Under the pieces are notes generated by a model. It had not been told where the DNA came from. It worked only from the letters and a program-made list of their open reading frames with translations, and did not search any database. Position numbers and translations under genes: made by a program. Shown piece after piece: positions 9,099 to 19,033 of a stretch of 35,139 nucleotides of DNA. Within the stretch, counting starts at the first letter, position 1; each line of letters begins with the position of its first letter. The DNA is taken from NCBI GenBank assembly GCA_937922945.1, contig CAKZUP010000215.1, positions 1-35,139 on the forward strand, written 5' to 3'. This DNA comes from an uncultured Granulosicoccaceae bacterium (GTDB taxonomy: Bacteria > Pseudomonadota > Gammaproteobacteria > Granulosicoccales > Granulosicoccaceae).

Positions 9099-10784
9099 AT
9101 GAAATTCAAGAAGACCAACGGCCAGGATATGCCTTCGCATATTACCGAGATGGCTCAATCCGTTAAAAACAGCAACGACGGAGTTACCCGCCGCGAATTC
9201 CTGGCCATGGCCAGTGTTTTCGGTGCGAGTGCAACCACTGCTTATGGCATGCTTGGGTTAACCGCCCCGTCAGCTGCTCACGCAGACGGACACGGCAAAC
9301 AAATGGGCGGCACGGTTCGTTTTCAAACTGAAGTACGTGCGCTTAAAGATCCCAGAACCTATGACTGGAGCCAGATTGCAAACTTTGCACGCGGCTGGCA
9401 CGAGTACCTCGTTCAATACAATAACGATGCAACGTTCGAAGGCAAACTACTCGAAAGCTGGGATATCAGCGACGATGCCAAAACATACACGCTGAATGTT
9501 CGTAAAGGCGTTAAATGGAACAATGGCGACGACTTTACTGCTGAAGATGTAGCACGGAATATTATCGGTTGGTGCGACAAGAGCGTGGAAGGTAATTCCA
9601 TGGCAGGTCGATTTGCAACTCTTATCGATGCAGACACGGAAAAAGCAATTGAAGGTGCGGTAGAAGTGGTTGACAGCCATACCGTTCGCCTGAACCTACC
9701 AGCTTCTGATATTTCACTTATCGCTGGTATGGCAGACTACCCTGCAGCTATTGTGCACACAGAAAATGATTGGGAAAACATCACTGATAAAACCCCGATT
9801 GGCACAGGTCCTTATAAGCCAGAGTCACTAAAAGTTGGCGAGAAAGCCGTGTTGGTTCGCAACACCGATCACACCTGGTGGAATGAAGGCAATGGTGCGT
9901 ACATGGATCGCATTGAGTTCATCGACTACGGTACAGAGCCTGCTTCTCACTTCGCTGCGTGTGAATCTGACGAAGTAGACGCCATGTACAGTGCCGAAGG
10001 TAGCGAAATTCTCGAGCTGTTCGAAACTCTGGACGAGTGGAATCGCAACGATGTTGTTACTGCGGCAACCATTGTTATTCGTCCAAATCAGGCGGCTGAA
10101 ATTGATGGCAAGAAGCCATATGAAGATGTTCGCGTACGCAAAGCCTTGCAAATGGCCGTTGATAACTCAATCTGTTTAGAGCTTGGTGTTGGTGGTGTTG
10201 GTATTCCGGCAGAAAACCATCACGTTGGCCCGATGCACCCAGACTATGCTGAACTTCCTCCACAAGCTGTAGATGGCGCTGCTGCTAAAGCATTGATGGA
10301 AGAAGCTGGCATGGCCGACTTCGAACACGAACTTATCTCACTAGACGCGGGTTATCGTAAAGACACCACTGACGCTGTTGCCGATCAGTTGCGTAAAGCG
10401 GGTATTAAAGTTAAGCGCACCGTTCTACCTGGTTCCACGTTCTGGAACGATTGGGCAAAGTATCCGTACTCCTCTACCAACTGGAATCACCGCCCTCTTG
10501 GCGTACAGATTCTTGGTTTGGCGTATCGTTCGGGTGAAGCCTGGAACGAAGCGGGCTTTAACAATGCTGAGTTCGATGCAACGCTTGCAGAAGCATTAGC
10601 CATTGCCGATGTCGATAAGCGTCGCGAAGTGGTTATGAAGCTTGAGAAAATCATGCAAGACGAAGGGGTTATCGTGCAGCCGTACTGGCGTACGCTAAGC
10701 AACTTCACTAAGCCAAATCTTGGCGGCGCTGATCACCACATCACGTTCGAGTACTACCCTCAGGAAATGTACTGGAAATCATAG
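9099..10784 (+). CDS. Peptide/opine-type ABC substrate-binding protein (SBP family 5), Tat signal
   Basis: This 561-residue solute-binding protein belongs to the DppA/OppA family. A twin-arginine motif (TRREFL, residues 30-35) and a hydrophobic stretch lead to a likely cleavage at PSAAHA (residue 62). Export is therefore probably by Tat in folded form. Family signatures are visible: [45 protein letters not shown] and the long C-terminal lobe ending near MYWKS. The ribosome binding site GGAGG is strong. It is the first gene of a four-gene transporter and is separated from the permeases by a terminator-like hairpin, which would give more binding protein than membrane parts. The ligand (peptide, opine, nickel, other) is not determined. 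Confidence 0.92.
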   Translation: MKFKKTNGQDMPSHITEMAQSVKNSNDGVTRREFLAMASVFGASATTAYGMLGLTAPSAAHADGHGKQMGGTVRFQTEVRALKDPRTYDWSQIANFARGWHEYLVQYNNDATFEGKLLESWDISDDAKTYTLNVRKGVKWNNGDDFTAEDVARNIIGWCDKSVEGNSMAGRFATLIDADTEKAIEGAVEVVDSHTVRLNLPASDISLIAGMADYPAAIVHTENDWENITDKTPIGTGPYKPESLKVGEKAVLVRNTDHTWWNEGNGAYMDRIEFIDYGTEPASHFAACESDEVDAMYSAEGSEILELFETLDEWNRNDVVTAATIVIRPNQAAEIDGKKPYEDVRVRKALQMAVDNSICLELGVGGVGIPAENHHVGPMHPDYAELPPQAVDGAAAKALMEEAGMADFEHELISLDAGYRKDTTDAVADQLRKAGIKVKRTVLPGSTFWNDWAKYPYSSTNWNHRPLGVQILGLAYRSGEAWNEAGFNNAEFDATLAEALAIADVDKRREVVMKLEKIMQDEGVIVQPYWRTLSNFTKPNLGGADHHITFEYYPQEMYWKS

Positions 10785-10805
10785 TTTCCTTGCATTGACT
10801 AAATC

Positions 10806-10830
10806 GGGGCTGCTCTATGCAGCCCCTTTT
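10806..10830 (+). terminator. Hairpin terminator/attenuator between binding-protein and permease genes
   Basis: An 8-bp perfect GC-rich stem (GGGGCTGC at 10806-10813 with GCAGCCCC at 10819-10826) has a 5-nt loop and is followed directly by TTTT. It lies 22 bp after the binding-protein stop and 108 bp before the permease start. In ABC operons such a hairpin commonly lowers downstream expression and protects the upstream mRNA. Confidence 0.85.
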
Positions 10831-10937
10831 AATTCAGCTGTAGCAACACTCCACTACCAAGCGCTGTAAATATATCGTACTCACCGCAGTCGATTGGTAA
10901 TGTCGTTTATCCATGATCGAAAAGGTTTAACGCGCGA

Positions 10938-11990
10938 ATGGGCATATTTTTACTCAAGCGAACCGGCGTAATGCTATTCACAGCATTGTGCCTTACCTTC
11001 GTTGTCTTCTTCTTAACGAACCTAGAACCAAATCTGGAAAAACTCACCAAAAGCGAAGGCAACATGCGCATGACCGATGTGCAGGTGCAATCCTGGTTGG
11101 AGAAAAACGGGTATAGACAACCGTTACTAAAACGATACGGTGAATGGCTTGGCGTTATGCCGGGTTGGCAGCGCACCGATGAGGAAACCGGCAAAATAAC
11201 CGGACGCTGTACACGCTATGCCAATAAGGAAACCGGTGATATCCCAAGCTACTGTGGACTCATTCAGGGGCACTGGGGCCGATCATTAGTGTTCAAGGAA
11301 GAAATCCGCGGCATTATTGCCGAGAAGCTTGGACACACAGGCAAGCTCATGTTGGCAGTCATGTTGGTTATGGTACCCATCGCTTTAATCATTGGCATAA
11401 TCGCAGGCATGCGTGAAGGTTCGAAAACGGACCGAACGCTTTCAACCTTTTCAATACTCACAACCTCAACACCCGAATACGTTTCGGGGGTAATTCTTAT
11501 TGTGGTGTTCGCCAGTAAGCTCGGTGGCTTGCGCTGGTTCAAAGGCACATCGGCTACCGCCATGGACAACGTAACCTTTGAAAACTTTACACTACCGGTG
11601 GTCACGCTGGCGCTATACGGGCTCGGCTATATTGCGCGAATGATGAGAGCCTCTATGGCCGAGGTCATGACCGAGCAATACATACGCACCGCACGCCTGA
11701 AGGGCATGAGCTTTAGCGGGGTTGTGTTCAAGCACGCATTACGTAATGCACTTATCGCCCCCTTCACCGTCATCATGCTGCAAATACCCTACTTACTCAC
11801 CGGTGTGGTTATTGTTGAAACCCTGTTTAACTTTAAAGGCTTTGGTTGGACACTCGTTGCGGCGGTAGGCAACAACGATATCGAGCTGCTACTGGCGTGC
11901 TCGGTGGTCGCTGTGTTCGTGGTGTTAATAACACAGCTTATTTCAGATATAGGATACGTGTTTCTTAACCCACGTATTCGAGTGAGCTGA
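10938..11990 (+). CDS. DppB-type ABC transporter permease
   Basis: This inner-membrane permease of 350 residues has an N-terminal helix (FLLKRTGVMLFTALCLTFVVFF). A long periplasmic insert (residues about 30-110, with Cys in GRCTRY and SYCGLIQG) precedes GHWGRSLVFKE. The permease core follows with the cytoplasmic coupling loop (EQYIRTARLKGMSFSGVVFKHALRNA). The C-terminus ends DIGYVFLNPRIRVS, as in DppB/OppB. The two Cys of the insert could form a disulfide. The insert is longer than in classic DppB, about 20-30 residues by my estimate. It is followed after 10 bp by the second permease and is clearly an operon with it. Specificity depends on the binding protein at 9099. Confidence 0.92.
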   Translation: MGIFLLKRTGVMLFTALCLTFVVFFLTNLEPNLEKLTKSEGNMRMTDVQVQSWLEKNGYRQPLLKRYGEWLGVMPGWQRTDEETGKITGRCTRYANKETGDIPSYCGLIQGHWGRSLVFKEEIRGIIAEKLGHTGKLMLAVMLVMVPIALIIGIIAGMREGSKTDRTLSTFSILTTSTPEYVSGVILIVVFASKLGGLRWFKGTSATAMDNVTFENFTLPVVTLALYGLGYIARMMRASMAEVMTEQYIRTARLKGMSFSGVVFKHALRNALIAPFTVIMLQIPYLLTGVVIVETLFNFKGFGWTLVAAVGNNDIELLLACSVVAVFVVLITQLISDIGYVFLNPRIRVS

Positions 11991-12000
11991 GGCGACGACA

Positions 12001-13155
12001 ATGGAAAGATTAGGCGCAGCAGATATTTTCACGAGCATACTCGGCCAGTTTATGCCGGTATGGATTGGATTGGTCGTCATACTGGCACTGTCGGCCTTGT
12101 TTAGAAGCAAGCTAGGACTTTACGGACGATTGTTTTCCAGCCCTATTGGCCTGGTTGGGTTAACACTGGTGTTGTTCTGGGTATTAACCGCCCTGTTCGC
12201 CGACATCATTATTACCATGGACCCGTTAAGTCAGGTTTCGGGTATGAAAAACAAAAAACCTGGTTGGCCGGTTACGGGCATGGAAGGCAGTTACTATTTA
12301 CTCGGCGGTGATAACCTTGCACGCGATGTGTTCAGCCGCATGGTCATGGGTAGCCGTATTGTGTTGGCCATTGCACCGGCTGCAACCTTGTTTGCATTTA
12401 TGGTTGGTATAACGCTTGGACTACCGGCTGGTTTCTATGGTGGCAAACTCGACACCGCGTTAAGCTTTCTGGCCAATCTTGTGTTGGCTTTCCCCGTAAT
12501 CCTGTTGTTCTTCTTGCTGGTTACACCAGAGATTCGCTCAACCGGCGTACCGTTGATATTGGCGGGTATTCTGTTTCTGTTCCCTATCATCTTTTTTGTG
12601 TTGTTGTTCTGGTCCCGATTTCAAGAACAACCGGGCAAGCTGATGGTGTTGCTAGCGATCACGCTTGTGTTGGGGCTCTGGGCGTATTCCGGATTAGCCT
12701 TTAACGCCGACCCGTTGGGTGTGTTCTACATGGATCCAAATTTATTGAACATCTTTGTTTCGGTGGTATTCGTGAATTCACCAACGGTGTTCAGAATAGT
12801 GCGCGGGCTGGTTATTGATATTAAAACCCGCGACTACGTGGCGGCCGCACAAACCCGAGGTGAAAAACCCTGGTACATCATGCTATGGGAAGTATTGCCA
12901 AACGCACGTGGACCACTCATTGTCGATTTTTGTTTACGCATTGGCTACACCACCATACTGCTGGGCACGCTGGGCTTCTTTGGTTTGGGCGTAACACCCG
13001 AAAGCCCGGATTGGGGCATGACCATTAATGAAGGTCGAAAGTTTCTCGCTGTGTATCCGCACCCTGCTCTGCCGCCAGCACTTGCGCTTATGTCGTTAGT
13101 GCTTGGACTTAACCTGCTTGCCGATGGCTTGCGTGAAGAGTCTTTAAAAGACTAA
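12001..13155 (+). CDS. DppC-type ABC transporter permease
   Basis: This 384-residue partner permease has an N-terminal extra helix (residues 14-36) before the usual DppC first helix. It also has an additional hydrophobic block (residues about 175-235: PLILAGILFLFPIIFFVLLF and LMVLLAITLVLGLWAYSGLA) set into the permease domain. Classic DppC lacks this block and has about 300 residues. The coupling loop is DYVAAAQTRGEKPWYIMLWEVLPNA, and GFFGLGVTPESPDWGMTINEGR is typical of DppC/OppC. The start codon follows the upstream stop by 10 bp. It forms the pore with the 10938 product. Confidence 0.92.
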   Translation: MERLGAADIFTSILGQFMPVWIGLVVILALSALFRSKLGLYGRLFSSPIGLVGLTLVLFWVLTALFADIIITMDPLSQVSGMKNKKPGWPVTGMEGSYYLLGGDNLARDVFSRMVMGSRIVLAIAPAATLFAFMVGITLGLPAGFYGGKLDTALSFLANLVLAFPVILLFFLLVTPEIRSTGVPLILAGILFLFPIIFFVLLFWSRFQEQPGKLMVLLAITLVLGLWAYSGLAFNADPLGVFYMDPNLLNIFVSVVFVNSPTVFRIVRGLVIDIKTRDYVAAAQTRGEKPWYIMLWEVLPNARGPLIVDFCLRIGYTTILLGTLGFFGLGVTPESPDWGMTINEGRKFLAVYPHPALPPALALMSLVLGLNLLADGLREESLKD

Positions 13156-13177
13156 CCGGCACCAGGAGCCTAAAACA

Positions 13178-15310
13178 ATGAATACAACAAATCAAAACAT
13201 GGCCACCGACAGATCAACCGATCAGCCGGCTGGCGAAAATGAAGCGCAAACACCGATTCTTGAAATCGATAACCTCAATATCTCCTTCTTTGTCAGAGCA
13301 GGAGAAATTCCTGCTGTCATGGATTTCTCCTGCAAAGTCATGCCCGGCGAAACCATGGGCCTGGTTGGAGAATCGGGCTGCGGAAAATCCACTGTTGCGT
13401 TGGGCATTATGCGCGACATGGGCAACCGTGGAAAAATTGTTGGCGGCAACATAAAGTTTCGTGGCCGAGATATGGGTGAAATGAGTGAAGCCGAATTGCG
13501 CAGCCTGCGCGGTTCAAAAATATCCATGATCTATCAAGAACCCATGGCCTCATTAAATCCTGCCATGAAAGTCGGCAAACAGCTGATGGAAGTACCCATG
13601 ATTCATGAAGGCACATCTAAAGATGACGCCTACAAACGCTCATTGGCTTTACTTGATGCTGTAAAGCTGCCCGACCCAGCACGCGTGATGAGTGCTTACC
13701 CACATCAGATATCAGGTGGGCAACAGCAACGCATTGTTATCGCGATGGCGTTGCTATCCAAACCGGATTTATTGCTACTCGACGAACCCACCACCGCACT
13801 GGATGTAACCGTTGAAGCAGGGATTGTGCAGTTGATAAAAGAGCTGGCAAAAGAAACCGGCACATCCATGCTGTTTATCTCACACAACCTAGGACTCATA
13901 CTGGAGACCTGCGATCGCATCACGGTGATGTACTCAGGCGAAGCGGTTGAAACCGGGAAAGTACACGATGTATTCGATAGAATGCGTCACCCCTATACAC
14001 AAGGCCTATTCAATTCTATTCCCTTACCGGGAGCCGATAAGAATACGCGCCCACTGGTTGCCATCCCGGGACAACTGCCATTGCCCATGGACCGTCCTGT
14101 TGGTTGTAACTTCGGACCGCGTTGTCCGCACTACGAAGAATCGATTTGTAACGCCGGTGCGATTCGCATGCAAGCGGTAGATGGTGAGTCTGCGCATATG
14201 TCGCGATGCTTGCGCATTAACGATATCGACTGGAATGCCGAACCAGAACGCCCCATTGTTACCGCGCCTGCAGAGCCCGGTGAAGTGGTGCTTGATGTTC
14301 AAAACCTGAAAAAGTATTACAGCGTTGCAGCAAATCAAATGTTTGGTGGTGGCGATAAGCGTACTGTTAAAGCAAACGAATCCATCACACTACAAGCACG
14401 CGAATCGGAAACGGTTGCCATTGTAGGAGAGTCTGGGTGCGGTAAGTCAACACTTGCAAAAGTACTGCTAGGGTTGGAAACAGCAACTGATGGCAAGGTG
14501 ACGTTAGGTTCCGTCGATATAGGCAACACCGATGTAACCGATCGAACAACGGAAACCGTGGCATCTGTGCAAATGGTGTTTCAAAACCCATTCGATACGT
14601 TAAACCCGAGCCATAGCGTTGGCTCACAGATTATTCGTACCCTGGAAAAGTTCGACATTGGCGACTCACTGGAAGATCGCAAAGAGCGCATGCTCAAACT
14701 ACTCGACTTGGTAAAACTGCCACGTGCGTTTGCCAATAGAATGCCGAGACAACTCTCCGGCGGACAAAAACAACGGATTGGCGTGGCGCGCGCATTTGCC
14801 GGCCAACCACGCGTGGTGGTCGCAGATGAACCCGTATCGGCCTTGGATGTCTCGGTTCAGGCCGCAGTAACCGAGCTGCTGATGGAGATCCAACGCGAAG
14901 CCAAGACAACGATGCTGTTTATCAGCCATGATTTATCGGTTGTGCGCTACATAGCAGACAGGGTGGTTGTCATGTACTTGGGGCATATCGTCGAACAAGG
15001 CACCACCGATGACATATTCGCCCCGCCTTATCACCCGTATACAGAAGCGCTTCTGTCGGCAATACCCATTGCCGATACCAGCGTAACCAAAAAGCATATT
15101 GTGCTTGAGGGCGATATCCCTTCTGCCATGAACCCACCAACTGGCTGTCCGTTTCAAACCCGCTGCGGCTATAAGAGTGAAGTAGACGGGAACCTGTGTG
15201 AAAAAGAGTTACCAGCTGATAGACAGCTGAGCAATGGGCATGTGATTAAGTGCCACCTTAGTGAAGCAAGGTTAGATGCGATGGAGCCGGTGATTAGCTT
15301 TGAAAAATAA
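13178..15310 (+). CDS. Fused DppD-DppF ABC transporter ATP-binding protein
   Basis: This 710-residue chain carries both ATPase domains of an oligopeptide-type importer. Domain 1 has Walker A GESGCGKST (64-72), signature ISGGQQQRI and Walker B LLLLDEPTTALD, and ends in an oligopeptide HPN-type Cys segment (GCNFGPRCP). Domain 2 has Walker A GESGCGKST (about 417-425), signature LSGGQKQRI and Walker B VVVADEPVSALD, with a second Cys segment (TGCPFQTRCG). The Cys-rich tails may bind a [4Fe-4S] cluster, as reported for DppD. An AGGAG site at 13164-13168 serves the ATG. The order binding protein, permease, permease, double ATPase makes the importer complete and independent of other ATPases. It could also energise incomplete systems nearby, which is speculation. 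Confidence 0.95.
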   Translation: MNTTNQNMATDRSTDQPAGENEAQTPILEIDNLNISFFVRAGEIPAVMDFSCKVMPGETMGLVGESGCGKSTVALGIMRDMGNRGKIVGGNIKFRGRDMGEMSEAELRSLRGSKISMIYQEPMASLNPAMKVGKQLMEVPMIHEGTSKDDAYKRSLALLDAVKLPDPARVMSAYPHQISGGQQQRIVIAMALLSKPDLLLLDEPTTALDVTVEAGIVQLIKELAKETGTSMLFISHNLGLILETCDRITVMYSGEAVETGKVHDVFDRMRHPYTQGLFNSIPLPGADKNTRPLVAIPGQLPLPMDRPVGCNFGPRCPHYEESICNAGAIRMQAVDGESAHMSRCLRINDIDWNAEPERPIVTAPAEPGEVVLDVQNLKKYYSVAANQMFGGGDKRTVKANESITLQARESETVAIVGESGCGKSTLAKVLLGLETATDGKVTLGSVDIGNTDVTDRTTETVASVQMVFQNPFDTLNPSHSVGSQIIRTLEKFDIGDSLEDRKERMLKLLDLVKLPRAFANRMPRQLSGGQKQRIGVARAFAGQPRVVVADEPVSALDVSVQAAVTELLMEIQREAKTTMLFISHDLSVVRYIADRVVVMYLGHIVEQGTTDDIFAPPYHPYTEALLSAIPIADTSVTKKHIVLEGDIPSAMNPPTGCPFQTRCGYKSEVDGNLCEKELPADRQLSNGHVIKCHLSEARLDAMEPVISFEK

Positions 15311-15712
15311 TTGCTTTGCCGGTCACTTAGTGAATCTCGCGCGCACAGATCTCGATTAAAGTTTAATTAATAGATTTCTTGCGCTTCAACGGCTGGGTTT
15401 ATTCGCACCGATTCACGTAAAGGCTTGCCAGGCAAGTTTCTTCTCTAACACATTGTGTTGAATCGGTTCTAGCTGGTAAGTAGCCAGTATTAAAATATCA
15501 GCTGCTTGTTAACTTCCGACTAGGGTAAGTCAATGTTCATTCCACAGAATCAACATCGTATACATACTACATATAAATTCTTAAGACTCACCTAATATGT
15601 TCACACGAAAAATGTGAGTTACATTCCGATACCTTCGGTTACAGGCTTAACATCACAACCTGACTAACATCATAAGCCCAGCCAAAGCATGGCGTAAAAA
15701 CAGGTTTAAGCG
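15311..15712. other. Intergenic region
   Basis: About 400 bp lie between the transporter operon and the peptidase lipoprotein gene. I see no gene and no clear hairpin-plus-T terminator after 15310. A promoter for the 15713 gene is expected but was not located. Confidence 0.35.
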
Positions 15713-17152
15713 ATGTTGTCTCGATATAGAAAAAGTTCACTTGTATTAGTCTTGCTGGTTTTTCAACTCACAGCATGCTTATCAGATGATAACGATGACA
15801 AGAAAAGTAGTCTGGTATGGACTCCTTGCGAAGACGCTGCCATGTTCGATTGCAGCACATTGAACGTACCAATGGACTACAACAACCCAAACGGAGATAA
15901 AATCGATATAGCACTTATTCGTTTGAAAGCTTCAGGTACAGATCGTAAAGGTGCTCTTCTGTTTAATCCCGGAGGACCGGGAGCGCAGGGAGTTCCCGTG
16001 TTGCCTTATCTGGTGGAAACAGATTCGATACCAGAAGCAATTCAAGCCGCATACGATCTGGTCGGTTTCGATCCTCGCGGACTTGGAAAAAGTACACCTG
16101 TTGATTGTTCAGACGAAGGTCTGGATGATGTCACCAGTTACACGTTCGATGCATCCGATGTGATAGCCATGCACTCAGAGTATTCGGCATTCGGCCAAGC
16201 CTGCTTTGAAAAGCATGGTGAGTACCTACAACATTTAGGTTCTAATAATGTCGTTAGAGACATGGATAAAATCAGGGATGAACTCGGTGAAGAAAAATTG
16301 AATTTTATTGGTAGTTCCTATGGCACTCGACTTGCGGCGTTGTATTTGCAGAATTACCCCGAGAACAGTGGCCGCTTGGTGCTCGATGCCAGCAGCTATT
16401 CAGATACACCACTACGCACACTCATCGCTGGGCAACTAGAACCAATGCAAAGTAACCTGCTATCGGCTCTATCGAATTGCAGTGACGCCAACCCCCAGTG
16501 CAACCCCAACGCGTTGTTGGAAAAGCTAGAAAACAGCTTAAGCACTCCTCCCATGTCTGAGTCTGAAGCAACAGCATTCACACTGGCCCTTACGTTGATC
16601 GTCAGAGTCGCGCAATCGACTGAATTCGGTGAGTTCGCTTCCGATTCGCTAGTGGATTATATCGACACGCTGGATGAATCCGTGCTTGAAGGCTTCATAC
16701 AGCAAGTTGAAGCAATGGAAGATTCTGAGAGTGAAGCACCAGAGGAGAATATAACAACCAAGATAGCGGTTCTTTGTGCTGATGAAGCTGCTCGGCCGGA
16801 TGCCCAAAGTCTGGTTACGGCATTGAACGAATTTAATCAAACCGCAGACGTATTTGCTGAGTTACTAATACCACAGTTGGGCGTGTGCGCTGGCTGGCCT
16901 GCTGCATTAGACCCTGTGGAACCCGTCGTGACGAATACGGCCCCGATTTCGTTGGTGATCGGCGGAATCTCAGATGCACAAGCACCACTGGCTGGGTCTG
17001 AAGATATGGCATCGAATATTGGTGGCGTGTTTATCAGCTCAAACCATAAGGGGCACACAGCCGTTTTTAATCAGGAAAGTGAGTGTGTGGATAATTTGGT
17101 GGAAGCATTTTTACTCGATGGCATGGCACCCACTGTGCGATTTTGTGAGTAA
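15713..17152 (+). CDS. Lipoprotein alpha/beta-hydrolase, tripeptidyl aminopeptidase-like (S33)
   Basis: This 479-residue envelope peptidase has a lipoprotein signal with lipobox LTAC (Cys22). The oxyanion region FNPGGPGAQG (84-93), the nucleophile elbow GSSYG (Ser202), a likely acid Asp421 (GGISDAQAPL) and base His448 (SNHKGHTAV) complete the triad. It carries the C-terminal TAP-like domain. VPMDYNNPNGDKIDIALIRLKA at the N-terminal side is the hallmark of the SlpD/Tap group, written here in fragments: VPMDYNNPNG then IALIRLKA. Family members release tripeptides or cleave proline-rich peptides. It sits directly after a peptide-type ABC importer, so it may generate that importer's substrates outside the inner membrane (inference). 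Six Cys in the mature part suggest disulfides. Confidence 0.9.
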   Translation: MLSRYRKSSLVLVLLVFQLTACLSDDNDDKKSSLVWTPCEDAAMFDCSTLNVPMDYNNPNGDKIDIALIRLKASGTDRKGALLFNPGGPGAQGVPVLPYLVETDSIPEAIQAAYDLVGFDPRGLGKSTPVDCSDEGLDDVTSYTFDASDVIAMHSEYSAFGQACFEKHGEYLQHLGSNNVVRDMDKIRDELGEEKLNFIGSSYGTRLAALYLQNYPENSGRLVLDASSYSDTPLRTLIAGQLEPMQSNLLSALSNCSDANPQCNPNALLEKLENSLSTPPMSESEATAFTLALTLIVRVAQSTEFGEFASDSLVDYIDTLDESVLEGFIQQVEAMEDSESEAPEENITTKIAVLCADEAARPDAQSLVTALNEFNQTADVFAELLIPQLGVCAGWPAALDPVEPVVTNTAPISLVIGGISDAQAPLAGSEDMASNIGGVFISSNHKGHTAVFNQESECVDNLVEAFLLDGMAPTVRFCE

Positions 17153-17631
17153 TTCATCAATGCCTGTCTAAACTGAGGATTTACCTTATACACGCCGGTC
17201 AGACCAAAGCGTGTTGGCTATTGGTTACGCAAGGATGCGTGCCCCAAAACAATGCTTGCGAACATTGATACTGATCGCACAGGTTATAGAGAACTGCTGA
17301 AGATTTTCATAGCCGGCTCCGAATATAATAAACGCAGCTGAACTCGAATACATTGCACCCTTTTCTAGTGAGTAAAAATTCCTTACCGGTTAAGCACAGC
17401 GATTAGGTTTCTCATAAGCCGCTCCTTCATTGTGCATCAAGCTGCCATTTGCACTTTAATGCGGCGCTGAATAGCGCTTAACAAAGTACTTAAATATGCC
17501 GTTTTCTTTGTTATAAAACTATTTTGTTTTGAATAACAGCTAGATAGATCAATACACGCATAAATTTTCCACTAAGGCACACTGATTGCGCATAAGAACT
17601 GTAAAGGTTCACGAACAAGCGATCGTTTCTC
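17153..17631. other. Upstream region of the amino-acid ABC operon
   Basis: About 480 bp contain no convincing gene. A short hairpin GCGCT/AGCGC with a 4-nt loop lies near 17464-17477, in the middle of the gap. It could be an operator half-site or a weak terminator element. No promoter could be assigned with confidence. Confidence 0.3.
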
Positions 17632-18312
17632 ATGTTTGAATTTCGTTTTTATGAAATTTGGCGAACACCAGAATACTTAGAAAGACTGGCCCATGGACTA
17701 GCTTTGAGTATTGGGTTAACAAGCGCTGCTGCATTGTTTGGATTTACTTTCGCTATTGGGTTGGCTCTTTGCCGACGGGGCAACCACAAAGGTCTTAGGC
17801 TTCTTGCTTCGAGCTACATTGAGATTATAAGGAACACCCCACTTATCGTTCAGTTGTTTTTTGTGGCTTTCGGCTTGCCCATGCTGCTGGACTATCGCTG
17901 GCCCTTCGCTTTATCTGCACTCTTGGCACTCACGCTCAACTTTGCCGCCTACTACGCAGAGATAGTCAGAGCAGGCCTGGACAATATTGACCAAGGACAA
18001 CACGATGCGAGCATGTCATTGGGACTTAAAAAAGTGCAAACGCTACGACTGGTTGTACTGCCACAAGCAATTGCCAGTGTGTATCCATCATTAGTGAGCC
18101 AGTTTATCTTTCTCTATCTCACCACCGGCATCATATCGGAATTAGGCATTGAAGAGCTCACTTGGAGTGGCCGGTTTATCGCAGACAGAACATTCCGAGA
18201 CTTTGAAGTCTTTATCGTGTTGAGTGTTTTGTATGTACTTGGCTCAGTTACTTTCAGATTGGGCCTGAAGCTTTTGGGGGAGCGTATGTTTCCCTGGCGT
18301 ACTGCATCATGA
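17632..18312 (+). CDS. Polar amino-acid ABC transporter permease (HisQ/GltJ type)
   Basis: This 226-residue inner-membrane permease of the PAAT family shows five or so hydrophobic segments and the motif IEIIRNTPLIVQLFF at residues about 63-77. The cytoplasmic EAA loop is EIVRAGLDNIDQGQHDASMSLGL, given here by its parts EIVRAGLDNI and ASMSLGL. The stop overlaps the next gene's ATG (ATGA at 18309-18312), so the two permeases are translationally coupled and probably form a heterodimer. The substrate is likely an amino acid or a related polar compound; the sequence does not say which. Confidence 0.93.
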   Translation: MFEFRFYEIWRTPEYLERLAHGLALSIGLTSAAALFGFTFAIGLALCRRGNHKGLRLLASSYIEIIRNTPLIVQLFFVAFGLPMLLDYRWPFALSALLALTLNFAAYYAEIVRAGLDNIDQGQHDASMSLGLKKVQTLRLVVLPQAIASVYPSLVSQFIFLYLTTGIISELGIEELTWSGRFIADRTFRDFEVFIVLSVLYVLGSVTFRLGLKLLGERMFPWRTAS

Positions 18313-19028
18313 AGTCTTTTTTTCAAGGTATATTCGGCGAATTCTACGGCAACATCATCTGGACGTTAATAGATGCAACTCAGTGGACAATTTATTTGTC
18401 CTTAACGGCGTTTATTGGTGGAGGCATTATAGGTTTTCTGCTGACGATGGGGAGAGTCATACCTAACACTGTCGTGAATCGCTTGTGCGCTGTTTACGTT
18501 TGGCTGTTTCAATCGATTCCACTTCTCATGCTGTTGTTTCTTACCGGCCTTGGCATTCCTGTGTTCTTTAAAATTGATGTACCCGCCTGGGTCGCTGCAA
18601 CGGTTTCGCTAACCCTGTTTACAAGCGCTTATCTGGCCGAGGTATGGCGAGGTTCAGTCGAGGCTATTCCTGAAGGCCAGTGGGAATCAGGCCGCGCGCT
18701 GGGTCTTAATTTTTGGAACTGCTTGCGCCTAGTTGTCGCGCCTCAGGCGCTCAGGATAGCCACACCACCCACAGTTGGGTTCATGGTGCAGATAATCAAA
18801 GGTACTTCGCTTGTTTATATCATTGACTACAACGACGTTATGCGTTGGGGAAAGAAAATCGCCAATGCTCAACTTGAAGGTGCAGAACCATTTGTTATTT
18901 TCCCTATGGTTGCTTTGATTTACTTTTCGTTGTGCTTTCCCCTGTCTTATTACTCTCGCAGGCTCGAGAAAAAACTGTTGTTACAACGCGGTATTGAGCC
19001 TGTGTCTTACGTTACTCAAGGAGCTTAA
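18309..19028 (+). CDS. Polar amino-acid ABC transporter permease (HisM/GltK type)
   Basis: This second permease has 239 residues and overlaps the first by 4 bp. It has the family markers VWLFQSIPLLMLLFL and the EAA loop (EVWRGSVEAIPEGQWESGRA, ALGLNFWNC), then QALRIATPPTVGFMVQIIKGTSLVYI. It is followed after 5 bp by the binding protein, whose GGAG ribosome binding site lies over this gene's stop region. No ATP-binding gene is found in the unit or within the adjoining 4 kb on this side. Confidence 0.93.
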   Translation: MKSFFQGIFGEFYGNIIWTLIDATQWTIYLSLTAFIGGGIIGFLLTMGRVIPNTVVNRLCAVYVWLFQSIPLLMLLFLTGLGIPVFFKIDVPAWVAATVSLTLFTSAYLAEVWRGSVEAIPEGQWESGRALGLNFWNCLRLVVAPQALRIATPPTVGFMVQIIKGTSLVYIIDYNDVMRWGKKIANAQLEGAEPFVIFPMVALIYFSLCFPLSYYSRRLEKKLLLQRGIEPVSYVTQGA

Positions 19029-19033
19029 ACTTT

